From Myrica gale (Eukaryota; Streptophyta; Magnoliopsida; Fagales; Myricaceae): a DNA stretch of 64,000 nt. The notes beneath the pieces are model-generated. The model was given only the letters and a program-made list of their open reading frames with translations. It was not told the origin of the DNA and ran no database searches. Positions within the stretch are counted from its first letter, which is position 1. Each line of letters starts with the position of its first letter. Shown here in pieces: positions 1 through 10,844 of this stretch. The DNA lies in contig OZ005604.1 of the NCBI GenBank assembly GCA_963930655.1, positions 2,676,001 through 2,740,000 of the forward strand, given 5' to 3'. The translations under genes and the position numbers were made by a program.

Positions 1-1176
1 AGCTCACCTGACAAATAGTTGTTGCTAAAATCAAATGCGCTACCCTGAAGACCGGATAAGCTATTGTGAATCTTCCCAGAGAGTTGGTTGTTGTCAAAAT
101 ACAAATAGAACAGGTTAGTTAGATTAAAACCAGTAGGAAATATTTGGCCACTGAAATTGTTGTTTGACAATCGAACTTATTGCAAGGAGGAGCAACCCAT
201 TGCAATTTCCTTGGGCAATGTTCTTGACAAATGGTTGCTAGACAAGTCTAAAGCTCTTAATGAGACCAAATCACCAAAAGAAGACGGAATGGTCCCTTCA
301 AAAGCATTTCCAGACATTTTTAAATACTCTAGATTCGGAAATATTAGACCTAAGTTTGCAGGAATTGGACCTCCTAAATGATTTTGTGAAATATCTTTGC
401 TCCAAATCTTGGGATTAGGATGATATGGCAAGTGGAAAGGGCCAATGAAAGAGTTATTTCTTAAATTAAGAATCTTCAATCTTGAATTATTTTCTAGCAA
501 TCAATTACTCGTAACTTATGCTGGTAACGAAGGAATCTGGGAATCGTTCCACTGTGCTCCTCAGATGAAGAACCTGACAGACTGATGAACTTTAACTGGA
601 AGGTAGGAGCACAAGTTTGAGACTGAGCTTCATCAACTATTTTGTTGTTATCACTCAATAAGACCTCAAGCTTTGAGAGATTGAAAAATAAGGACAATCT
701 GATAGAGCTAAAGTAGTTATTCGACAGATCAAGGTACTTGAGTGATTGCAAGCTAGATAGGGGGAAGGCGTCATGCCTCCATTAAAGTGATTGGAAGAGA
801 GATCCAACAATCGGAGTGTTGTCATATTTGCTAGACATGAAGGCAGTATCCCTTCAAGTTCGTTCTCATTAAGGTCCAACTCTCGTAGGTTCCGCAGTTT
901 ACACCAACCTGTGAAATTAAGGAAGTGATTAGGTTTTACTAACGAAAGACTCTAAAACAAGTAATGATTTGATAAATTATACTATTGAAAAGATTGTCTC
1001 CGAGTGATAAATAGTGAAAGCAGTGCTACCTTGGGCAGGTAAATTGCCATTGAGTCTACAGTATCGCATGGTCAATACATCGAGGGAAGTCATATATCCA
1101 GCTCTCTGAAGGAAGATTTTCTCAATGCGTGAACCATCCAAATACAACTCCTTTAGGTTGTTTAGTCTACCTAACT
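1..1176 (-). pseudogene. Decayed LRR receptor-like protein copy, truncated by window edge
   Basis: This is a second copy of the RLP gene at 4116-7459. In about 240 bp compared by eye (177-415 against the matching part of 5556-5795) I count 14 differences, near 6%. The last exon begins at 908 after a normal acceptor and runs off the left edge. A 147-nt LRR exon (1030-1176) is intact and matches the 147-nt exon 6443-6589 of the other copy. The long exon is broken: about 40 bp are missing near 490-530 and one base is missing near 765, so LRR reading is split over three frames. No signal-peptide exon is seen upstream; an unrelated exon lies there instead. I infer a non-functional tandem duplicate. 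The part outside the window could change the picture of its C-terminus but not these frameshifts. Confidence 0.85.
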
Positions 1177-1264
1177 CTGAAAAAGATATAATAAAAGCTA
1201 CTGAAGCAATTCCTGTTAGAGCTCCTACTTTTCGATCTTTGGATGATAATCCCTCCTCTGAGAA

Positions 1265-1577
1265 TTTCAAAAACTAGCTCCCCCTTGATTTTAGGTGTCT
1301 CCCATTCACCCCAGTCCATAATCGAACGTTCACCATGTCCTGCATAGAGTGATGTCCATCGGTCGATGATCATCTTCTCAAGAGCAATAGCATTTTTTAG
1401 CAGACATACGGCAAGGTCAAATTCCACCGAATAACCATAAAAAGCATGTAGCTCCACTTCTTTAAGGTACTGATGTAGATAGTATTCCTTAAGCGGTATG
1501 TTTTTGTGTTTTATGTACTCTGCGGCTTCAGCTATCTTTCTTTCACCTTTTTCATTGAAGGCAAGATGGAGCTACAA
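1265..1577 (-). pseudogene. F-box/FBD-like C-terminal exon fragment
   Basis: After a plausible acceptor (TTTGTAG, about 1578-1584) an open frame reads LHLAFNEKGERK, then YLKEVELHAFYGYSVEF and NAIALEKMIID. The pattern 'LKxVEL.GFxG....E.A..LLxNAxxLEKxIID' is typical of the C-terminal FBD region of plant F-box/LRR/FBD proteins. No F-box, LRR region or clear stop in the right place was found, so this is a stray last exon or a gene remnant. It sits where the first exon of the neighbouring RLP copy would be expected, on the same strand, which suggests a rearrangement joined the two. The family assignment rests on motif memory only. Confidence 0.45.
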
Positions 1578-1647
1578 ACAAGAGAGCAGAGAAACAAAAA
1601 TAATCTGTATAGCAAATACGAAATTACTTCTTTGTATAGTATGTTTT

Positions 1648-2277
1648 GATCCAAAGAAATCATTCAAGGCATTTGATCATACTTAGTCATATCGTCTTGC
1701 TCAATTTTATCCAGATGATTTCTCAGCAATTGAACTTATACTACTTAGTGATCAACTTCAGATCTACATTCAAGATGTTAGAAGCAATGATGATTTATCT
1801 AAGATTCAAGATATTGGAGGTCTTGCTATGAAGATGGTTGAGAGTGACAAGAATATTGTATTTTCATTGGTTTATCGTCTTAATGAGTTAGCATTAGTCT
1901 TTCCGGTTGTGACTGCAACCGTTAAGAGATTGTTTTCTGCAATGAAGATTATTAAGACTGATTTGCGGAATAAGATGAGAGATGAATGAATGAATGATAG
2001 AATGATAGTATACATTGAGAGAGAAATTTTTGACACTAATGAGAACGAAACCATTTTACAACGTTTTCAGAAGATGAAGACCCGTAGGATCCAATTATCA
2101 TCTCTCAGTATTAACAAATAGTTCAGTAAGTGTATTTCATTATTTTTAATGTTTTTAATTCTTAATTTGCGATATTCTAATTTTAAGAAACTTTTTACAT
2201 TATGTGAAAATTTTTGTTTTTAGTGATTTTGCCTTAGAAATTCGACCTCACTCATTTTATATCCTAGATACGTCACT
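1648..2277 (+). mobile_element. hAT transposon 3' fragment (transposase dimerisation region)
   Basis: The translation from about 1700 reads FYPDDFSAIELILLSDQL, then LVYRLNELALVFPVVTATVKR and LFSAMKIIKTDLRNKM, then IVYIEREIFD and LQRFQKMKTRRIQL. This is the C-terminal hAT dimerisation region of plant zinc-finger MYM/TTF-type hAT transposases (usual form: ...ALVLPVATATVERAFSAMKIIKT...). Two in-frame stops interrupt it (TAG near 1685; TGA near 1987), and the N-terminal DDE part is absent. After the coding remnant the sequence ends near 2277 with TCCTAGATACGTCACT, a decayed form of the terminus TCCTGGATCCGCCACTG seen at 22896-22912. It is a dead fragment. Confidence 0.75.
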
Positions 2278-4115
2278 TCTTACCAATATATAACACGTAC
2301 CTAAGAAGGTATAACGACAAAATCCTTGAGCTTCTGCTTATATATATTTATCCAAAATCTTAATTAGCCGTTGTTTATTGTCTACTTAAAGATTCTACAA
2401 TTTTTCTTTCGCCTCATGATTGGAGTACGCCTTTAATTACTAATTAATAAAATCTGTCCTAATTGTTATTTTCCACATCTAAGAGTCATTATATACTTTC
2501 TAGGGACCAATTTGCAGATAATTTTAATAATAATATTTTCCCAAAAGAAAATTAATCTAAAACAAAACGTACCATTAATCACAATATCGATATAACAATC
2601 GATCTGAGAGGAAGACGTTGATAAATTAATTAATGCAAGAGAAACTGAACAAATTTGAGTCTGAAAACGGTAAGTCGTTGACAAATACGGCTATTTTTCT
2701 CCCTGACCTTGAAAATAAAGTGTTATAGTTTTATACGTTATGAGTAATGGCCACTAGCTCCCTTCTTTTTTTAAAGAAGACATCTGCGTACCGTAATAAC
2801 TTCGTTGCCTTTTGCGACTTGTGAACTCATCATATATATGCTTATCACGTGGAATATGCTCTTAGTCTCTCTCCAATTTCTTAATGATTTTAATTCGGCT
2901 TTTGTACCAATTACTCTCTCTTTTTTTAAATTGTTTTTTTTCGATTAGGTCCTTTAGTCTTCTAAATTCTGACAATGTACGTACTCGAATTACTGGTCAC
3001 CACACGATTAAATATGTAACGTTTTAATTTTCACCTACTTACTACTTCAATAGGATAGTATCCTGTCACGTTACACTATAAACTATTAATATCATAAATA
3101 TTAATTTCGTGACATTTCGTCTATCAATTATCATTTGTTTATATTTTGTATTTGAGATAATTATTTGAGTTGAAAATGATATTTGATTTAATGAAATGAC
3201 AAATTTATTCTCTAAAAATATAATAGTAAAAATTGTGAGGATAAAATCAACTTTCCACCTAATCAAAATACTAATTTTTGACCAAATTAACGGTACGATA
3301 TGTCAAGTATAATCGGTTAATAGTTACTAGGCGAAATATAAAGAAATTGATAATTCGAGGTGTAAAATATCAAAATATCAATAATGAATGGGAGATTGAG
3401 CGTATTTAATAAAAAAAATGAAAATGATACAATTTCTTACTAGAAGAGACACTAACTCATGAACGTGGTATCAAAGAGGACTAGTACGATGATACATGTG
3501 AATGGTGGGTTATTGAAACATATATATATATATATATATATAAGGATCATGTGTCCTGTACATTCCCATATGTCAACCGGCCATTAAGTATGGAACACAG
3601 CACGCGGGTTAACATGAAGACTTAAGAGCATATATAATATAGCTATGTCATTAAAGGAAATGTCACCCAATTAGATTTCATAACCTCAATTAGATTTTCT
3701 TCAATCAACCAATATAGTAATGATTAAAAAATATTAAAGAACGCTTCGGAAAATCAAGTAAATATGGAACCTAGGCTAAGAGATTTGTCTTCTTCTTTTT
3801 TCCTCCTTAAATAATTAGAGTTCTGATTGTTGTTCTGATAGTTACGATTTTAACCTCTTCCCATTTCTTTTCACCCTTTTTTTTCTTTCCCAAAACTTTT
3901 GATTGGCAATATCTCTCTGTAAAATGTGACTAGCCGGAATTGAGACTTAAAAGATGCAAAGATACATCACCCAGAATTACGTCGCCAAAAGATAAAATTT
4001 ACAAAACGCTTCAGAGTTTTATTAGGACTTCAAACATCATACAGTAAAAAGAAGCTAAACATGCATACCTATATCACAACTGCAAGGCTACACAGTACTT
4101 CCGAAATTGGATAGC
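2278..4115. other. Intergenic, AT-rich; TA microsatellite
   Basis: No gene recognised. A TA dinucleotide run lies at about 3520-3543. The segment near 3950-4115 is the expected 3' flank of the RLP gene on the minus strand. Confidence 0.6.
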
Positions 4116-7100
4116 TTACAAAAATGGATCACAACAAAGCAGTAGAAATTTAGTGATGCACACTTCAATGAAGTAGAACCATGCCCGACGCCAGTAGGGA
4201 TTTAAGTACAGAATTCCAGCAATTGCCATCAACACCATTGCGTAAGAAACCCCAAAGCTTATATAGAAGGGCACCATGAAACTATCTCCTTCTTCCCCTT
4301 CATGATCATCTGGCATAGCAGATGGAGGTATAGCAGGTGGTAGTCCATTTTTTATGCAAGCCTTATCTAATGGGGGTCCACATAGAAGAGGATTCCCCTC
4401 ATAACTGCTTTCATCAAAAGTCCCAAATTGATATTTTCTTTCTGGCGTTGTACCTGACAAGTTATTATGCGACACACTGAATATAGCCAGAGAGTGCAAC
4501 TCTATGAGCTGAGGAGGGATAATACCATTCAAGTTATTATAGGAAAGATCCAAACTCTCAATCTGCTCTAGCCTTGAGAATTCTATTGGAATTGATCCAG
4601 TTAGATTGTTGAAAGACAGATTCAATGCATGGATGTTGCTCAAGTTTCCAAGCTCGACTGGAATCCCGCCACTTAAACTGTTGCACGAGAGGTCAATTCC
4701 AGACATGTAATCAAGGACATTACCCGTATAATCAAGGTCCATTCTCTTTGTTGTGAGCTCCACCTCTTGATGCGCTTCCATGTCTGGGTGATTATAAAGC
4801 ACATCGAAATGCTGTACCAGGATACTATTTAGCTTTGCTCCCTGATATGGTAGTCGGGTCTCTAGTGCAAGATAATATTCTCCATACAATTCATCGTGTA
4901 GATCAGACTTTTGGTGGGTTATATCGAAGGCAATGTCACTCAAGCAATGAGGAATCAGGCCAGAAAAGTTATTTTGGGAAAGATCAAGGATGCTTAAGTG
5001 GCCTAAATGGCATAATTGATTTTGAATCTTGCCTTGTAAATGATTGTCTTTCAAGAGGAGAATGCTCAAAGATGAGAGGTTGCCAATCCAATCTGGGAGG
5101 TAACCAGTTAGGCGGTTCTCTCTAAGATCTAGAGTGATTAGACCAAATACATCTTTGAATGCATTTCTAATGGGACCACTTAGTCTATTTTTATGCAGAT
5201 GAACATGCCTGATGTATGACGTCGAATTGAAGCAAGAGGGTATAGAGCCAGACAGATTGTTGTCGGAAAGGTCAAGAAATTTTAGACCATCAAGCTTGCA
5301 CAACTCACTTGGAATTGGGCCTGTAAGCTGATTGCCGGCCATAGCAATCTCTTTCAATGAAGACATATTACCCATCCACCTTGGAAGCTCACCTGACAAA
5401 TAGTTGTTGCTAAAATCAAATGCCCAACCCCGAATACTAAATAAGTCATTGGGAATCTTCCCAGAGAATTGGTTGTTGTTAATATACAAAAAGGACAGGT
5501 TGGTTAGATTAAAACTAGTAGGAAATATTTGGCCACTAAAATTATTGTTTGACAATCGGACGTATTGCAAGGAGGAGCAACCCATTGCAATTTCCTTGGG
5601 CATTGTTCCTGAAAAATGGTTGCTAGACAAGTCTAAAGTTCTTAATGAGACCAAATCACCAAAAGAAGATGGAATGGTCCCTTCAAAAGCATTTCTAGAC
5701 ATGTTTAAATACTCTAGATTCGGAAATATTAGACCTAAGTTTGCAGGAATTGGACCTCCCAGATGATTATCTGAAATATCTACGCTCCAAATATTGGGAT
5801 TAGGATGATATGGCACATAGAAAGGGCCAATGAAAGAGTTATTTCTTAAATTAAGAAGCTCCAATCTCGAATTATTTTTTAGCAACCAAGTGGGAAACTT
5901 TCCTAATAGATTGTTGTGAGAAAGATCAATTAGTCGCAACTTAAACTGGTAACGAAGGAATCTGGGAATCGTTCCACTGGATTTCTTAGATGAAGAACCT
6001 GACAAACTGATGACCGTTAACTGGAAGGTAGGAACCCAAGTTTGAGTCTTAGCTTCATCAACTATTTCGTTGTTATCACTCAATATGACCTCAAGCTTTG
6101 AGAGATTGAAAAGTGAGGACAATCTGATCGGGGTAAAGTAGTTATTCGAAAGAACAAGGTACTTGAGCGATTGCAAGCTAGATATGGGAGACAGCGCTAT
6201 GCTTCCGCTAAAGTGATTGGAAGAGAGATCCAACAATCGGAGTGTTGTCATGTTTGCTAAACATGAAGGCAGTATCCCTTCAAGTTTGTTCCCAGCAAGG
6301 AGCAACTCTTGTAGGTTCCTCAGTTCACACCAACCTATGAAATTAACAAAGTGGTTAGGTTTTACTCCCCAAAGACTGTATAACAAGTAATGATTAGATT
6401 CTACTACTGAAAAGATTTATCTCCGAGTGATAAATAGTCTACCTTGAGCAGGTAAGCTGCCACTGGGTCCACATCTTACAAAAGTCAAAACGTTAAGGGA
6501 AGTCATAGTTCCAACGTTTTGAAGGATGCTTTCGTCCACTTGCAAATCCTCCAAACCCAACACCTGTAGACTGAATAGTCTATTTGACTCTGTAAGATAA
6601 AATGAAAGCTTTAGAGATTTTTTTTTCTCAGAGGTGGTATAGATAAGTGTATCAGTTATTAAAAGAAATTGTATAATTTATATCTTGACTTAGCCCATAA
6701 TTACATTGATTAATCTTGAGCTAGTTAGGAATTGCTTCCTAACCCTGGTCCTCCCCCGTTTCCTGCTTATTACAAAGCTAATGACACCAAAATTACAAAC
6801 TTTCAAATAAAATGTACTAATTAGTTGATCCAACCAGTTGCCCCTCAAAGAGATGTAACTGCACTAACAGGTGACAGGAAGCTGTCAGTGAAGCGATTGA
6901 AATCCAATACAAGAATCTCCAGCTTGTTCAATCTAGAGAATCTGTTAAAACGTGTAATTTTGATGCTTCAGCCTCAAGAATGCCAAAAGTAGCAGAGATC
7001 CCATTTCACGAATTGGAGGCAGGAAAAGGAAAGGCAAACAAAAAAACAAAACAAATTATACTAACGGCTTTTGGTGTGATAAAAAAACGGACCTTCATTT

Positions 7101-7459
7101 GAGACCCATCCAGAGATCCCATTTTGGGTCAAATCGAGGCAATTGAGCTCGCGAAAGGGGAGAAACAGAGAGGCATTCAAGTACCAGTTTCCCTGTGTGT
7201 GGCCCCTCAAACCACCGAGATCAAGTTGGATTACACGCCTTGTAATGTTGTCGCACTTGAGCCATTCCCACTGACAGCAGTCACTGAGCTTGTTGGTTGA
7301 GTCATCCCAACCGGACAAAGATGATCCAGTTGGGTAGTTGATGGAAGCTTTCAATTGCAGGAGAGCAATCCTCTCTTCCTCCAAACAACCGAAGCAGCCA
7401 TTAATACATAATGAAAACAAAACCAACATCAACCACCACCAAAAACGCTTCAACTCCAT
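4116..7459 (-). CDS. LRR receptor-like protein (RLP), membrane-anchored, no kinase
   Basis: My model has three exons: 7093-7459, 6443-6589 and 4116-6334. All junctions are GT-AG in phase 1, and the total of 2733 nt gives 910 aa. Exon 1 encodes a signal peptide (MELKRFWWWLMLVLFSLC...) and an LRRNT cap with CLEEERIALLQLKASINYP and DCCQWEWLKC. The long exon holds many LxxLxxLxLSxNxLSGxIP repeats, an acidic spacer (EGEEGDSF) and one transmembrane helix (FYISFGVSYAMVLMAIAG), then a short cytosolic tail. Length and layout fit plant RLPs of the AtRLP1/13/14/15 type, cell-surface proteins that act in immunity or development with partner kinases. An in-frame ATG 18 nt upstream (7477) would add six residues; I prefer 7459 because it starts directly at the hydrophobic signal. 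An extra LRR exon near 6848-6950 appears decayed and is left out. The ligand is unknown. Confidence 0.85.
6848..6955 (-). pseudogene. Relic LRR exon inside the RLP first intron
   Basis: The minus strand reads RFSRLNKLEILVLDFNRF, then TDSFLSPVSAVTSL, then TGA. This is a clear LRR unit of the kind coded by the second exon of related RLP genes. The AG before it (TTTTAACAG) would put the exon out of phase with exon 1, and the TGA falls where the next LRR should continue (GNWLDQ follows in another frame). Skipping it keeps the gene in frame, so I read it as a lost exon. Confidence 0.6.
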
Positions 7460-7534
7460 TGGACTTAAGACGCACATACCAAAGCTTTTGCCTTAAAAAC
7501 TTAATTTCTGAGTTTAAATAGGCCACCAGCATCC

Positions 7535-8015
7535 GATTAATATTTGTTAATTTATACAAAGCGCGTTCCATAAAGATACTTTGAACTTCCTTCAGGCTTC
7601 CACCTTTTCCGATTAACACGTACGGTCATCGACTTACTCCATTCCTGTATTAACTTTCCGATAAATATTGTTAATCTATATAAGGTGCCTTCCACAAAGA
7701 TACTCCAACTTCCTGCAGACTTCCAGCCATTCCGATTAACACCATGGTCATCGACTTACTCCATTCCTTTCTTAATTTTCCGATAAATATTGTTAATTTA
7801 TATAAAGTGCCTTCCACAAAGATACTCCAACTTCCTGTAGACTTCCAGCCATTCCGATTAACACGGTCGTCGACTTACTCATCCTGTCTTAATTTTCCGA
7901 TAAATATTGTTAATTGATATAAAGTGTCTTCCACAAAGATACTCCAACTTCCTGCAGACTTCCAGCCATTCCGATTAACACGGTCATCGACTTACTCCAT
8001 TACTGTCTTAATTTT
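7535..8015. repeat. Tandem repeat, ~117-122 bp unit, about four copies
   Basis: The unit contains CCGATAAATATTGTTAAT, then a stretch ending in CCACAAAGATACTCCAACTT, then CCATTCCGATTAACAC and GTCATCGACTTACTCC. Unit anchors fall at about 7659, 7781 and 7898, with diverged copies on both sides (7535 and 8016). The array begins about 75 bp upstream of the RLP start codon, so the first copies lie in its promoter or 5' leader. Confidence 0.85.
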
Positions 8016-8039
8016 CCCATTATGTCCTTGTAAATAATA

Positions 8040-8235
8040 TTGCGTCAACATTCTGTCTCAATAAATCAAGGGAAAAGTCCGTTTAGATTTACTGATTATA
8101 AATAACCAAGGGAAAAGTCCGTTTAGTTACGTGCTGATCAGAACCACTTCATGTTATAGTTTTGCAAGGGACCAGTACTCCGTTTAGTACTGGTCCATTA
8201 ATCAAGGGACCAGTACAGTACTCCATTTAGTAATT
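8040..8235. repeat. Short local duplications
   Basis: CAAGGGAAAAGTCCGTTTAG occurs twice (about 8068 and 8109), and the GGGACCAGTACTCCGTTTAG type occurs twice (about 8168 and 8205), with an inverted ACTGGTCC between the second pair. These are local slippage-type duplications; no function is visible. Confidence 0.6.
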
Positions 8236-8304
8236 AATAGGTTTCCAGAGTTTTGAAAAAAAAAAATTAATAGGTTTACAGAAGCTTCGATATCAAAGAT
8301 TAAT

Positions 8305-8636
8305 GAGGGTAATTTCATAGTTCGTCTCTTAATTATGAGTAAAAATCAATGTCGTCTCCATAACTATCAAAACAGATTTTTATGTCCTTTAAACTTCCAA
8401 AATCATCTATTTACGTCTTCCGTTTAAATCAGAAGGAAAAACGTGAAAAAATAACTGAAATGCCCTATAAAACAAAAATTACCAAAAAAAATTTAAAAAT
8501 TTATAACGGCTAATTTAGGAGGGAGACGTATATGGATGAATTTAGAAACTTAAAGGACATAACTCGCAGTTTTCTTAGTTAATAGAGCGACATTAATTTT
8601 TACCCATAATTAGAGGTGAACTATGAAATTACCCCC
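8305..8636. mobile_element. Mutator-type MITE, 332 bp, 9-bp target duplication
   Basis: Ends are inverted repeats of about 55-60 bp: GAGGGTAATTTCATAGTTC at the left and its near match GGGGGTAATTTCATAGTTC on the other strand at the right. The element is flanked on both sides by AAGATTAAT (8296-8304 and 8637-8645). A 9-bp duplication with long terminal inverted repeats fits MULE-derived MITEs. There is no coding sequence. Confidence 0.85.
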
Positions 8637-8645
8637 AAGATTAAT

Positions 8646-8979
8646 TTACTGCTCCGATCAACCAGAACACGTATAACGTCTGGGCGACTCTTCAACACCT
8701 GAGTTCATTTGCTGTAACATCAACATGCATGAGTTCAGTTCCATTGGACAACCGTTAATTAATGCATTACTTTAGGACCTAATTAAGCACAACAGTTTAA
8801 ACGATCGATATGCTATTGGCTTTATTGTTCTACAGTTAATGCAGGTCATCCCCCAAAAAAAACTTCAGATATATTTTTTTTAACGTAAATACAGTACTTT
8901 CCAGACATAAGGATTGATATGTATATCAGCGACATACCGTTTTCAGCCCTAAATTTTTCCACCCTCCCACGAGACTGAA
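8646..8979. other. Intergenic
   Basis: I see no gene or repeat here. Confidence 0.5.
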
Positions 8980-9175
8980 GCTATGTTTGTTTCATGTCTC
9001 AAAATGTTTTATACTCACTTTTTCATCAATTCCAATACATTTTCACCAATCTCAATAACTTTTTACAAATTTCAACAACTTTTAACATATTTTTCACCAA
9101 TTTCAAAAAAATTTACACTACTTTCAAAAAAATAAAAATACAAAAACATATATGAAGACCTAAAACCAACATAGC
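8980..9175. mobile_element. Small inverted-repeat element (MITE), unassigned
   Basis: The left end GCTATGTTTGTTTCATGTCT pairs with the right end read on the other strand, GGCTATGTTGGTTTTAGGTCT without its last base. TGA flanks both sides, which would be a 3-bp target duplication. The inside is made of TTTTCACCAATTTCAA-like short repeats. It resembles other GTTTGTTT-ended elements in the window. Confidence 0.5.
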
Positions 9176-9234
9176 CTGAGCTTTTTGACTAAACATCAAA
9201 GAGAAGAAACTTAGAAACCGAAAAGAATTAGTAG

Positions 9235-9515
9235 AATTCTTATCTGTCTGTTGCACTATTAGCAGACCTGCTTCAGCAACACGCCAAAGATTCGGCGTCA
9301 ATGCTATCCTTTCCACCATGGCAATAAGGGCTGTCTTTTTCTCAACAATTTTGTTTGGACCCAAACGTGTTTCGAGGGGTTGAATAGGTATTAAAAAATT
9401 GAATTCAGAAACTTACGCAATAAAGACCTCTGCTTCAGCGACACGCCAAGACTTGGCCAGTTGGCGTCAATACTATCCTGTACACTTTGGCAATAAGGGC
9501 TGTCTTTTTCACTAG
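9235..9515. repeat. Direct repeat pair, ~80 bp
   Basis: Segments at about 9268-9342 and 9434-9510 share CTTCAGCAACACGCCAA-type starts, GGCGTCAAT.CTATCCT, and a common end GGCAATAAGGGCTGTCTTTT. The spacing is about 167 bp. Neither copy has a recognisable coding role. Confidence 0.6.
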
Positions 9516-9581
9516 TAGGTTGACGATGATGTGGTTCCATTACCCACGTAGGAAATTTTCGTGCAACTATTATCCTCGTAT

Positions 9582-10214
9582 CAGTGGCGAAGGGAGGGGG
9601 CACCCCCTAAGGATTTTGAAAAGTGCCCCCTCCCCCTTTGCCTAGATGCCAATTTTTGACCCCCCCCCCCCCCCCCCCCCCCCCACAAAATTTCCAAAAG
9701 TTTCAAAACTATCCTATCAAACCATTCTTTAGCCTCTCCGGAATTTGAAAATACAAATGTTGGCCTTGAATATTTAACAATAACCTATCATTTTTAGTTT
9801 GGATAGGTTTTAAAAACACATTTAATAGGATTAAAAAAATTCGAGATTCAACTTAAATCTTCAAAAATCTATAATTTTTCTTAAAATTCTAACTTCTGAA
9901 CAGTAAAAAGTTCTAAAAGTTAAAGATATATTTATTTAAAAATAAAGAATATGAGTATTTACAAACTCGTTCTTGTTTATATCTACTTTATATTATCTTT
10001 ACAAGTGCCTTAGAGCATGCTCAATTTTTAACTAATATAAACTCGTGCTATATATTCTTAAGTCAAGAAAACTCTTTGAGGATATTTTCATAATTTGAGT
10101 TGTATTGATACAAACTTTTTCATATTTTATATATAGCACATTATATTATAATATAATAATAAATATTATAATATTATTTTGGCCTCTAAAGATAAATTTC
10201 TAGCTCTGCCACTA
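9582..10214. mobile_element. Decayed hAT-like element with CAGTGGCGRAGC end and a C25 run
   Basis: The left end is CAGTGGCGAAGGGAGGGGGC and the right end, read on the other strand, is AGTGGCAGAGCTAGA. These match the CAGTGGCGGAGC/CAGTGGCGGATC ends of the hAT-like elements at 40269 and 21363. A run of 25 C lies at 9660-9684. I could not find a matching target duplication. The interior is AT-rich and non-coding. Confidence 0.55.
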
Positions 10215-10844
10215 ACTTAGACGACGGAAAGGCCTAAATACAAAATGTTAAATTCTCAAATGACTAATTTAAGACAAAAAATACCCTAGAGAGTGTAGAC
10301 CAAGTTGAGATTTTGCGAAACTTCAAGAACCAAGTAATTAAACCTTAAAAAAATTGTATCATGTGATTCAGATACATAAATCTTGATCCGTAAGATTTCT
10401 ATTAAGGGTGGAGAGAGAAGCTGTCAAGGAGACATGAATCACAGAACGCTAGCCATGCCAGTTTAGTGCAGCAGGGAGACATAGAGACAGAAAGGAAAAT
10501 GATGGAAACTGAGTCGGGTATTTCTTGCTCGTAGGAATTATGAGCCAGGGAGATTTACCCCCGGGGGGGCGGGCCTAAAAAGGAAATACCTATAATTTCT
10601 TATGAAGATTAAAACCCCCCCTGATCCTCCTCCTGTCTGACAGTTTCTTTTCTAAAGAATGGAGGGTTACCCTGTAAGAATTTGATAACCCATAATTTAC
10701 ACGTTATTTCCCAATTAATCTCTTCTTTTTTGTAATTGACACTTAAACTCCCAGTTTTACAAGTTACCCTCGGAGTGAAGATCTAAGTTCTGACTGTTAA
10801 AATAGGTTATAAAAAAAATACGCGGTAAAAAAGTTGGTACTTTG
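10215..10844. other. Intergenic
   Basis: No gene recognised. A short G/C-rich patch lies at 10559-10575. Confidence 0.5.

Noticed and set aside
4835-5125. 96-aa plus-strand frame inside the RLP gene
   Set aside because: Antisense shadow of LRR coding sequence; same for 5404-5766 and 157-381.
6335-6386. Start codon at 6386 for a shorter RLP
   Set aside because: These bases are the end of an intron; the acceptor at 6335-6336 and upstream exons with signal peptide give a better, in-phase model.
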